A stretch of 64,000 bases of DNA from Sorghum bicolor (Eukaryota; Streptophyta; Magnoliopsida; Poales; Poaceae): positions 60,134,407-60,198,406 of the forward strand of contig NC_012876.2 in assembly GCF_000003195.3 (NCBI RefSeq). The letters are read 5' to 3'. The position numbers and the translations under genes are program-made. Positions within the stretch are counted from its first letter, which is position 1, and the number at the start of each line of letters is the position of its first letter. The notes below the pieces were generated by a model. The model made no database searches and was not told the DNA's origin. It saw only the letters and a list, made by a program, of their open reading frames with translations. Shown in pieces: positions 14,332 to 23,715 of the stretch.

Positions 14332-14573
14332 GGCCGCACGTTTAGTTCGTGAAGATAAAATTTTCACGACACTATAGTACTTTCGTTTGTTTGTAGTAAT
14401 TATTGTCCAATCATAGACTAACTAGTCTCAAAAGATTCGTCTCATCAATTCCGATCAAATTGTGCAATTAGTTTTTTTCGTCTATATTTAATACTCCATA
14501 TATTTATCTAAAGATTCGATGTGATAAGACATCTTGGAAAATGTTGGGTCCTAGAGTGTAAGTAAACAAGGCC
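14332..14573 (+). mobile_element. MITE family G, copy C (upstream of NADP-MDH2)
   Basis: The copy is flanked by a perfect TTA duplication (14329-14331 and 14574-14576). The aligned region of unit 2 (TCGTTACACATCGATTGGTTAGCAACGG) lacks it, so the insertion happened after the gene duplication. Confidence 0.88.
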
Positions 14574-14735
14574 TTAGCAGCAGTGGCGAAATGTAGTCAA
14601 AGTGCGAGATCTTTTGTTTGAAGCCATGCAAAATGCAGAGACAGTGCTTAATTCACATTTTTTTACTAACGTGTGAGCCCTGTATGTCGATGAAGTTGCT
14701 AGCATTGAAAGTTTCAAACATAATCGGTGTATGGG

Positions 14736-15289
14736 TCTTGTGGTATATGTTTTAAAAATGATTAGCGAAAGAACTGCCTCATATAGGGCTCACTTGGGAT
14801 TGCCCACGAGACAACGGTCATGGCTCCACGAGGTAGAGATTCGACGACACTAGTTGATGTTGATTTGTTGTGAGAAAAAAATATTATTCTGTGACTGAAA
14901 AAATTCGACTAATTCTGTTAAATAAGTACAGTTAAAAAGGAGAAATGAGGAAAAAGAAATAGAGTTACAATACGATTGTAACAGCACATATAACACGTCG
15001 TTACTACAAAATAACACAGTTGTAACTAAATGTGAATAAAAAACAGAGTTGCAGCACTTGCGTATGAGCAGAGACACAACCAAACACAAGATTGTAATAT
15101 CTACACAAAATCTCGGCAGTAATAAATACTATAAAACAGAGTTGTAATAACTCAATAATGGAAGCGCAACACGGGAGCGAAGCGGTATGGCCCAAAAAAG
15201 CAAAACGATCGTAAAGACGGTCCCGGAATCACACAGCGTGTGCACACAACGCTCTGAGCGGGTACAGAATATAAACAATATATATATAT
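14736..15289. other. Spacer between the two NADP-MDH units
   Basis: No gene is visible. The spacer is AT-rich, and a GAGTTGTAA/GAGTTGCA-like motif recurs at irregular spacing (about 14960, 15017, 15042, 15090, 15136). It separates the distal promoter of the downstream gene from the 3' end of the upstream gene and ends in a short TA run. Confidence 0.4.
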
Positions 15290-15391
15290 AAGTAAAAGTA
15301 GTTGCTGCATCTTGCAAGCAGCTGTTTCTCTCGAGTCTCAGCTATAGTATAGACAAATGCATTCCCCTGCTATTGCTTCTCTGTAACTAAA

Positions 15392-18300
15392 CTACACTTC
15401 TCCCGGTAGCATGGTATCCTCCGGAACATCACAATATGCATTCCCCTGCATTGCACAAACAGAAAAAGCTAAGCCAATCCTTTCCGGCACGGTTTCTCTC
15501 TTTTTAAGCTAAATAAAATACGTCACTGTGACATACCTCTCCAGTAAGATGGGCAACGCATTTCTTCTCAGCAAGCAATTCAGCTTCACTCTGAAAATAT
15601 TACAGGGCCAACTGTTAGGGTAAAATCTCTATGCTGCTTATATTCTCAGCATATCAGTGATGGCAGTTCCTATAGCCCTTACCTTTTTAATCCGTTCCCA
15701 GAGAAAATCGTCCATTGACACATCAGTAGCTAGTTCGTAATCACCATCACCCTGTTGGAAGAATTTTACGATCATTGGAGTGGTACCTTATCTTAGGACA
15801 AAAATAATGAGGACAATTTGATTAGTAGATCATACCTTCGATCTGCATGGCATGCTGAACACGATATCCTCTGCTATGCCATAAGGATTTCCAGTCGTAT
15901 AAACCTGTGTTTTTTTTATTACTTTTTTCCATTAGAGGAATGCCGAAATAAAGCTGTGATCAATTCAAAGGCATCAAAACTTACCCCTGTGGAGAACCAG
16001 TCGCCTTCTGGGGTAGGAGTTACCAGGGATTTAATAGCATCCGCTATTGATACAGCGGTTGATGCAGCTGAAGATCTGCCCCATTTTTGGATGAGCGCAC
16101 CTCCACGCTGTTTAGATATAAGAATGAAACGAATTATGGTACAACCTTGATTTAATTTATCGAGTAACAGACAACTCCAAATGGATTGTCATACCTTTTG
16201 AACCGTAATGGTGAACTCTTCTTCTAACCACTTGGTATCCTTAATGACTTCTTTCACTGGTCTTCCATCAATTTTGGCATTCAAGAAATCAGGAACCTAC
16301 ACAGAGAAGTTAGTGCCAACCATCAGCGAAGAAATGTGTCTGCAAAATAGTCTGCTCATTTAATTTATAATCAAAACTTCACCTGAGTTGTCGAATGGTT
16401 CCCCCAAATAGTCACGTTTGATACTTTGTCATAAAATACACCTGCTTTGAGTGCTAGCTACAAAAGGAGATTGTGTGTGATTTCTTAATCTGTTTTCCTG
16501 TTTGGAATGGAAGGACGAGACATAATAAAGGTTCAACGTCAGTCACCTGGCACTTTGCTCTATTTTCATCCAACCTCGTCAGTGCATGAAAATTTTTTGC
16601 TGGTATGTCTGGAGCATTTTTCAAGCAAATTAACGCACTGCATCAAGGGCAAGCCACAACTAAGACATGGTGATGACATAAAATCGTTAATACTTGGTGA
16701 AACAATCAAGTGTCCGTACTTAGTGTTACAGGGATTTCCAACAACTAAGACTTTCACGTTCTTCGAGGCCACGGCATTAAGTGCTTTCCCCTGACACAAT
16801 TTAAAAAAATTCAGATTATAACAAGAATACAGTTACTCTGTCGTTTATTTGTGGGCTTTACTCAAATTTATACTTCGTTTGTGCTTTACTCAAATTTGTA
16901 CTTGGTTTCTGGTTTTGGCAATTTGCAGGTTCTAATGCTTAGGAATCCTTAAAATTTGAGGTTGAAGTTTCAGAAATGCTTCTTGGCACCTTTCCTGAGA
17001 GGACTTCTTACAATTTGGTGACATAGTACTTGAGAAGAAAGGAGGAACAGAGTGCAAAAGAAACCTGATCAGCAAAGATTTGACCATTGATATCCAGTAA
17101 CGCAGCTCGCTCCATGCCAGGACCTCGGGGCTTAGCACCAATAAGAAGGGCCCAATCTACATCTTCAAAGACCTCATAAGGATCTATACCAATGCTGACT
17201 TCCCTCAGCAATGGATATAGCGAGTCCTCCAGTTCCATAGCAACACCTACAGTTGCAGTTTTTGAGAGCACATGAGGAAGAAGTGATAAATATTCACTGT
17301 CACAGTAATCCATTGATATCAGAGAGTACAACACTGGAAGCTGTAAGGGCAGCTTGAAACTAAAGCTATACGTATGTACTCCCCCTGTTCCAAATTATAT
17401 ATAAGGCATTTTAGCTTTTGGAACAGAGTGAGTGGAAAATATGAATTGATTCTTCTTCTCAGATAGCAAGGCAGAAAGAAGAAGAGGCAGTCAGTCATTC
17501 ACCTTCGAGAGCTTGAAACGATCTCTCTGAACCAAGTAACTTCAGTGCTATTGGTTGGTCTTGTCCGAAAACCTCACCAGAGGCAAGCTGAATTTTTTTT
17601 GTGTTAATAAAATGAATGGTCAGCATTACAATACTGCAACTCAAGATAGGAAACAAGTAGAGTCAGTAAACGATTTAGTTACTTTGAACAGCAGGTGGTT
17701 CGATATCATCCCAGCCGCGCCTGACACAGCAATGTTCACTAGCTTCTTCCACGACTTGGTCTTGTCTTCCTGTGTGTCCCAACTCCCAATCCATTCAATG
17801 GCATAGGATGACAGATTGTTAGTACTGTACTACTATATGACGATATATACAAGCAGCAAGTTAATTAGAAACCAAATTAAGTCAAGCAGCAGTGGCGTGC
17901 AGTGCAGCGCTCTCCATGACGCTGGCACTCCACCCTGCGCTTTGGTTTGGTGGTCTGTATGATATTTATTTTTATTTATAGAGGCATAACGCAAGCTGTT
18001 GATATGAGTGCAAGCTATCCACAGTATCGTAGCATATATCCACACCACACCTCCAACGGTCCACACCATGACACCAACGACGCTGCTAGCTTTTTCTTTT
18101 TTTTCTCTTTTGGAGAAAAGCAACGTTGCTAGCTTTAGGTGGAAAAGGGATTCTACTTTGAGTTTGAAGCAAAAGGCAAAAGCCGATGGAGCATTTCAGC
18201 GAACACACACGGGGAGGCCGGCCGGGACCGGGGAGGACCACCACCGCCTGAGGCGAAGGGAGGGACTCACCGCCTTGAGGTCGTAGGTGGTGCAGAAGAC

Positions 18301-18587
18301 CCCGAAGCAGTCCTTCCGCGTCGCCGGCGCCTCCGCCGTCGCCACGCCATCCTGCACCTGCCTGCATCAACGTATAGGGGGCTAGTCAGCCTAGTAGTTG
18401 ATAAATGGCACGCATTCATGTCCACGTCCGGGTAGTATACTACTACTCACTTGGCGGCGTCGACGGAGCATCGGACGGTGGCGAGCAGGGCCCGGCGCGG
18501 GCGGTGGAGCTGGGCGGAGCGACGGTGCCCGAGAGGCGCCGGCGCGAGGTGCGATCCGACCGGGGAGTAAGCCGTTGAGAGGCCCAT
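15392..18587 (-). CDS. NADP-MDH1: Chloroplast NADP-dependent malate dehydrogenase, upstream (C4-type) paralogue
   Basis: Fourteen exons, in coding order: 18451-18587, 18271-18361, 17683-17769, 17503-17587, 17065-17246, 16720-16790, 16547-16637, 16383-16457, 16195-16296, 15985-16107, 15836-15904, 15683-15751, 15537-15590 and 15392-15445. They give 429 residues, the length I know for the sorghum C4 enzyme. In mesophyll chloroplasts it makes malate for export to the bundle sheath. Redox cysteines fall at precursor positions 64 and 69 (DCFGVFC), 247 (end of exon 7) and 405 and 417 ([13 protein letters not shown]). With a 40-residue transit peptide these become 24, 29, 207, 365 and 377, the numbering established for thioredoxin control. 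The tail ends EDTMLPGEV, the extension that blocks the active site when oxidised. No damage is visible. Confidence 0.98.
17379..17432. mobile_element. Mini-Stowaway fragment in NADP-MDH1 intron 4
   Basis: The termini CTCCCCCTGTTCCAAA and TTTTGGAACAGAGTGAG form an inverted repeat around about 20 bases, with TA on the left. The aligned intron of the other paralogue lacks it. It is probably a deleted Stowaway copy. Confidence 0.5.
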
Positions 18588-18655
18588 GGTGGAGCTGGAG
18601 CACGGATGGATAGGAGTGGAACGGGCTGCAGCCTACAGGGGAGGGAGTGGAGGAG

Positions 18656-18661
18656 ATTATA
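18656..18661 (-). promoter_or_regulatory. Candidate TATA box of NADP-MDH1
   Basis: On the minus strand the sequence reads GGCTATAATCTCC, placing TATAAT about 70 bp upstream of the ATG at 18587. The aligned stretch is missing from the NADP-MDH2 promoter, where a MITE sits close to the same place. Confidence 0.5.
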
Positions 18662-18747
18662 GCCTCTCTGGTTGTACGCAGGAGCAGGAGCGCGCGTAGG
18701 AATTGGATTAGCGGCAGGCAAGGCGAGGCGGACCGCCCGGCGCGGGA

Positions 18748-18753
18748 CACGTC
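18748..18753. promoter_or_regulatory. Degenerate G-box (CACGTC) upstream of NADP-MDH1
   Basis: It is the paralogous position of the CACGTG at 13952. The ACGT core remains but the palindrome is lost. It lies about 160 bp upstream of the ATG. The surrounding block (GGCGGACCGCCCGGCGCG and GTACGTCCACACGCCTGCT) is well conserved between the two genes. Confidence 0.5.
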
Positions 18754-19255
18754 GCGCGACAGCGACTGTTCGGCATCTTGTACGTCCACACGCCTGCTAT
18801 CCTGGTGGTGGTTAACACTGACAACCAAGTCTTTTTCATTTTCGTTGCTGGAAGCCTGTAAAAGATCGAACTGGAGAATCTCAGTTTTGCTGACAGTATT
18901 TTTCTTCTTTTTAAAAAGACTCATTGGTAGATTTGGTTCCCTTTTAAAACAAAGCCACACCGAAACTACGTACTACGTGAGAGACGGCGGGGACATTTTA
19001 TTACAAAGGCAAAAAAAAAAATAAAGGGTTGTTATTCTCCCACGACCATCATCTTTGCTCAGTGCCTTTCCTGCGGTCCTGCCAGTGCCAGGGCCTGAGT
19101 CTTTTCAGAGAGTGTGATGGCACTTCTCATCGTTACACATCGATTGGTTAGCAACGGTGGCAAAATTTTGGCAAAAGTGTGTGCGATCTTTGGTTTTGAA
19201 GCCATGCAAAATGTAGAGACAATGTTTGTAAATAATCACATTTACTTTTTGACTA

Positions 19256-19446
19256 GGCCTTGATTAGTTCCTAAAATTTTTTGGTTTTAAGTAAAGTAGC
19301 ACTTTCGTTTTTATTTGGTGATTATTGTTCAATTATGAACTAACTATGCTGGTTTTGACTATATTTAATGCTCTATGCATGTGGTATAAGATTCGATGTG
19401 ACGAGAAATTTTGAAAAGTTTTTGGTTTTGGACCGAACTAAACACC
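19256..19446 (+). mobile_element. MITE family G, copy D (upstream of NADP-MDH1)
   Basis: A shorter copy (191 bp) with a GGCCTTGATTAGTTCC left end and a degraded right end (GAACTAAACACC). The aligned site in unit 1 (CACATTTTTTTACTAACGTGTGAGCC) has no insertion. The flanking duplication is not clean (CTA and TAT). Confidence 0.8.
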
Positions 19447-19544
19447 TATTATGTGAGCCCTGAATGTCGACGAAGTTGCTACTATTCAAACATAACAGAT
19501 ATGTGTCTTCATTTACAATAAATTGAAAAGGATACAACCGCTTT

Positions 19545-19742
19545 GGTCTGTTTGGACCTTATTGTCTAAAAATTTACATTAATTGTAGCTCTTGAGGCTT
19601 CACCTAGGAGGTCTAAAATATTATCTAAAGTTTAGACTATCTCATAAAACTTCACACCATAAAAGTGAGCTAACATGATCTAAAGTTTTTAGTTCTTAAC
19701 TTTAGGCACTAAACTTTTAGACTAGAGAATCCAAATAGACCC
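19545..19742. mobile_element. Tourist-like MITE
   Basis: Inverted termini: GGTCTGTTTGGACC on the left and, as complement of the right end, GGTCTATTTGGATTC. The interior has CTAAAGTTTAG-type short foldbacks. It directly follows the end of the NADP-MDH duplication. The target duplication (TTT and TTA) is imperfect. Confidence 0.6.
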
Positions 19743-20099
19743 TTAGATGCATTAGAAATCTATCTGAATTAAGATTAGAATATGGTCACATGGTATATAT
19801 CAAAATAACATTTTGTTTGGCTTGGATTATAAAGGCCGCTAAGAGCAGTTTTGACTGTAGCTCCAAAAACAAAGCCTCTACTTTTGATTTGGGTGATCCC
19901 ACTATATTTTAGGGCTCATTTTTTTTTTGTTTCAACTCCAACAGCATCATCCAAATTTGGGCCTCCAAACCTATTCTGTCTGAGAATGACAGAATGGACC
20001 TACTCGTCATTGTCCTTTATAATCTCTTTTTTCTTTCTTTGGACAAGGACACAATTGGAGGATTGAATCGGTGACCGTAGGTTGTCATGCATGTGCAGG

Positions 20100-20102
<3 letters not shown>

Positions 20103-20172
<70 letters not shown>
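20103..20172. repeat. (AG)35 dinucleotide microsatellite
   Basis: Thirty-five uninterrupted AG units over 70 bp. A perfect array of this length is expected to vary in length between lines. No gene lies next to it on either side. Confidence 0.98.
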
Positions 20173-20176
<4 letters not shown>

Positions 20177-21803
20177 TGCGCGCTGGGCTAGGACACGCGA
20201 TATGGAGGATGGGGCCTGTTTGATTGGGCCAACAAAAATGGAGTCTGGAGGAGAAATATGGGTGTCCAACCAAATATGGGGTCATTTAGCTATTGGGACT
20301 TAAGTAGGGGTCTGCTGGAGTTGCTCGTTATAGTGGGAACAAATTTATTAAAGAGGAGGAGAGAGACGTTTTGAAGATGGGATCTAAAAAATTAGAAGCC
20401 ACTGTTACAGAGATTTTTAGTTTTTGGATGGAGATTAAGCAAAGCTTATTTAGTTTTCTTTCCCATATGAACTCTATTGAATTTTTGTTCTCCGTAGCCT
20501 CGGTATTATTTGGTTGTATCGGCAACATACATTCATGCGTGAATAATGTAGAGGCCAGATTATTTTCCTTTATCCAAAAATCGTGAAAAAGGTCTTTCTG
20601 GTGTAAAAGAAAAAAAAATATGACACTAACCCAAACTGGTGAAACTTTAAACTATATTTTTAGAAACAATTTTTGCTTTTGCATGGTATATTTTTCGATA
20701 ATAACCTTCGACTCTACTTCGGTTTTCTGCTTTGTTGTGTCACCTGGAATGACATGGCAAGGCTCTACATTTAAAAATCATATCTTATCTATATGACGTC
20801 GGATGAAGATGATTTTTTATAAAGCTATAGTTTTTAGAGAAATCTACAACTTTTTGAAATTGCGATTTTTTTCATTTAAGGTTATTATATGATGTTCAAA
20901 AAACAATATAAAGCTTCACTAACATATTAATCATATATCGAGGCTTATCAGCTTAGAAAAGATAAATCTACAAACTTTTAGTTTTCTGTTTTTTCATTTA
21001 ATGTTGTCAAGATGTCACCATAAAAAAATTAAATACTTCTTATATTTTCTTATATGGTTTAAGAAAAGAAGTTTTTCATATAAAATTTATAGATTTCGAT
21101 GAAACCTATTTGTTTTGAATTTTTTCCATTTAAGGTTGTTAAGATACTCGAAAAAAATAACATAAAGTTTTAGTAACATACGTCAGGACTTGAAACCTTA
21201 GAGAAATTATATATTTCTTATATGCTGTCAAAAAGATACTTTTTATATAAAAATTATAACAATAAATGAGATCTACAAGTTTTTAGTTTTTTTCATTTGA
21301 GGTCGTTTTTTGTGTAAACTTTCATTTGAAGTCATTAAAATGCTTCAAAAAGTACCATTTCAACAGTATATTAATCACATACCATCGCTTGCCATCAGAA
21401 AGATATATTTTTCTTCTATGACGTTGTATAAAGATAATTATTATATAAAAGCTGTAGTTTTTGCTGAGATCTACAACATTCTCAATTTAATTTTTAAAAT
21501 TTGAGTAAGCATCTTCGCAACCTTATATTAAAAATCTAAAAAATAGGAAGATGTAAATCTCATCCAAAACTATAACTTTACGTGACGCCATATAAGAAAG
21601 GTGTGATTTTTCTAATATGGAAAATCCTGATATGTGATCAATGTGCTAGAATTTTATACTTTTTGGAGCATCTTAACGATCTCAAATGAAAAATAAAAAT
21701 TAGAAAGTTGTAGATCTCCTCGAGTGCTACGATTTTCATGTAAAATATATCATTTTTGACACGTACAAGAAAGGTATAGTTTTTTCTAAAATAGCAAGCC
21801 TTA

Positions 21804-22079
21804 GAGCATCTCCAAGAGATTAGCCAAAAACACTAGTCAAATTTACTGATTTAAGTACTCTCTAAAATAGGTTTGACAAAAAATATTAGAGTATTTCAAC
21901 AAACTTTGTAAAAGGATGGCTACTGAGGTAGGCTATCCAAAAGTAGCGAGCGAATAAGGTGGGATGGAGAGCTACTAAATTTGAAAAGTCGTTTACAGAG
22001 TCTGTTGGAAACGTTTTTTCTTCAACAATAGCTAAATTTACCTTTAGAAAATGATTTAGCTAATCTCTTGGAGATGCTC
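21804..22079. mobile_element. Tourist/PIF-like MITE with 21-bp perfect inverted termini
   Basis: The termini read GAGCATCTCCAAGAGATTAG and its exact complement at the right. A perfect TTA duplication flanks it (21801-21803 and 22080-22082). It interrupts a reverse unit of the surrounding array. Confidence 0.9.
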
Positions 22080-22082
22080 TTA

Positions 22083-22235
22083 GGCTCTGGTTGCTTCTCC
22101 TTGCTAAATTTTTGCTAGCTAAAATTATTTTATCTACTCTTAAGTGACTAGTGGAGACAGTGTGTTTGGAAGTTTAGCTACTAAAGTGTCTAAAATTTAG
22201 TTGGCTAACATTCAGAAGGGGAACCAAATGAGGCC
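22083..22235. mobile_element. Tourist-like MITE abutting the previous one
   Basis: It starts at the base after the TTA of the preceding MITE. The left end is GGCTCTGGTTGCTTCTCC; the complement of the right end is GGCCTCATTTGGTTCCCC. The right flank is TAA. The two elements share the TTA between them, so one inserted at the border of the other. Confidence 0.65.
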
Positions 22236-22247
22236 TAATGATACATA

Positions 22248-22507
22248 CTCCCTCCGCTCCAAATTATAAGTCATTCCAAGAATCTTAGAGAGTTAAAGCA
22301 TTTTCAAGTTTGACCAAAAATATAGAAAGAAATATAAAGATTTATGTCATAAAATAGTTATACTATAAAAATATAACTAACAAAGAATCTAATGATACTT
22401 GGTTGGTACAAAAAATATTATTATTTTGTTATATAAATTTGATCAAACTTGAAAAACTTTGACTCTTCAAGATTCTTGGAATGACTTATAATTTGGGACG
22501 GAGAGAG
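22248..22507. mobile_element. Stowaway MITE
   Basis: The terminal inverted repeat of about 39 bp begins CTCCCTCCGCTCCAAATTAT; the right complement begins CTCTCTCCGTCCCAAATTAT. TA target duplications lie at 22246-22247 and 22508-22509, as expected for Tc1/Mariner-derived Stowaways. Confidence 0.93.
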
Positions 22508-22885
22508 TAGTTAATATGTTGCTGAACTTTATATATTAATTAATTTTTAGAGCATCTTAACAACCTCGAATAACCACATTCAAGCTTAGTTATAATCATT
22601 GAGAGCTAAATTTCTTTAAATAAAATGTATTTTCATTTGACATCATACAAGAGAGAGATGGTTTTTCTAAGATGATAAACCCTGATTCATGGTTCATGCG
22701 TTGCTGAAATATTATTTTTCTAACATCTTGATGATTTCAAAATAAAAAACTAAAAACTACATTTTCTCTTATAAAATGTGTTTTTATTTGGCCACTTATA
22801 AGAAAAAAGTGTTTCCATAAGGTAATAAGCCCTAATATGCAATTAATATACTGCTAAAATTTTACTAAATGGAATAATTCAAATA

Positions 22886-23119
22886 CTCCCTCCATCTCAA
22901 ATTATAAGACGTTTGACTTTTTTACCTCAAATTTGACCACTCGTCTTATTTAAAAAAATTATATAAATATAGTTCAACTTAAGTCATTTTTGAAGAACTT
23001 TTATTAATAAACCAAGTCACGACAAAAGAAATGATATTTTTTACAATTTTTTGAATAAGACGAGTGGTTAAATTTGTTGTCAAAAAAGTCAAACGTCTTA
23101 TAATTTGAAATGGATTGAG
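22886..23119. mobile_element. Stowaway MITE (same subfamily as 54027-54257)
   Basis: It begins CTCCCTCCATCTCAAATTAT and ends with the matching complement, with TA on both sides (22884-22885 and 23120-23121). The inner GACCACTCGTCTTATTTAAA block is also found, inverted, in the WAT1 intron copy. Confidence 0.92.
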
Positions 23120-23715
23120 TATAAGATAAGATAAGAGTCTTGTCACGTTATTTTGATGGCACGACAAACCAGTATTACCGCGCAACGCGCGAATAAAAAG
23201 TTTAAGAATTATAAAAGTAAAAAATAAGTGTGTTATTAGAAAAAAAAGATTAAAAATAAAAAAAATTCCCCACCCTAGACCCAAGCCCAATCGTCTACGG
23301 TCCTCGTTCCCGTCTCCCTCGGTTCCGTTCGCCGCCGCCTGGCTCACACCGCCGACAGTGCCTCAGTCCAGAAATCCTCCCTCTTTCCTACAGTAGATCC
23401 TATCCTGGTTGCGGCACCTGCCGCCGCCGCTGCATCCGTCAGCTTCACCCCTGCGCGCGCGCTCTATCTCTTGTCTCTGCGACGACTGGGTGGGCTACCG
23501 CCGCCGCCGCCGGCGAAGAGCGCCCATCAGGTATTCCCACCCCCCTTCTCTTCCCTCTCTGCTGTGCGAAACCGAGTTCTCAAACTCTAACCTCAAGCTA
23601 TTTCACTATTCGATGCCTACTAACTTCGAACTTTTTGCAAAAATTATTGGATGTACATGTAACACCCTTGTCCCTTTACCAGATCCGCCCCCCGGGTTCA
23701 ACCGGTCGAACCCCG
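23120..23715 (+). promoter_or_regulatory. MED31 upstream region and 5' leader
   Basis: After AT-rich DNA, a GC-rich leader starts near 23270 (CCCAAGCCCAATCGTCTACG). It contains a plausible 5' untranslated intron from a GTATTC donor near 23530 to a TTTACCAG acceptor at about 23682, just before the ATG. A CGCGCAACGCGCG motif at 23181-23193 resembles a Helitron terminal hairpin but has no CTAG next to it. Confidence 0.4.

Larger units (their letters stand above)
15290..19500. repeat. NADP-MDH duplication, unit 2
   Basis: The partner of 10194-14735. Exon order, intron positions and much intron sequence are conserved. Unit-specific insertions are the mini-Stowaway in intron 4 (17379-17432) and MITE copy D (19256-19446). 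Confidence 0.85.
20750..22880. repeat. Inverted array of degenerate ~150-190-bp units
   Basis: A unit built around GAGATCTACAA, TTTTTCATTTGAGGT, a TTAAGATGCT-like stretch and ATTAATCACATA recurs about five times in forward orientation (landmarks near 20830, 20965, 21085, 21267 and 21460). It then recurs about four times in reverse orientation (near 21555, 21708, 22606 and 22755). The forward unit at 21230-21420 aligns well with the complement of 21600-21790. Three MITEs sit between reverse units (21804-22507). No coding potential. The nature of the array is unknown to me. Confidence 0.65.

Noticed and set aside
20000..20303. Frames of Ser-Leu or Arg-Glu repeats
   Set aside because: They are translations of the (AG)35 microsatellite.
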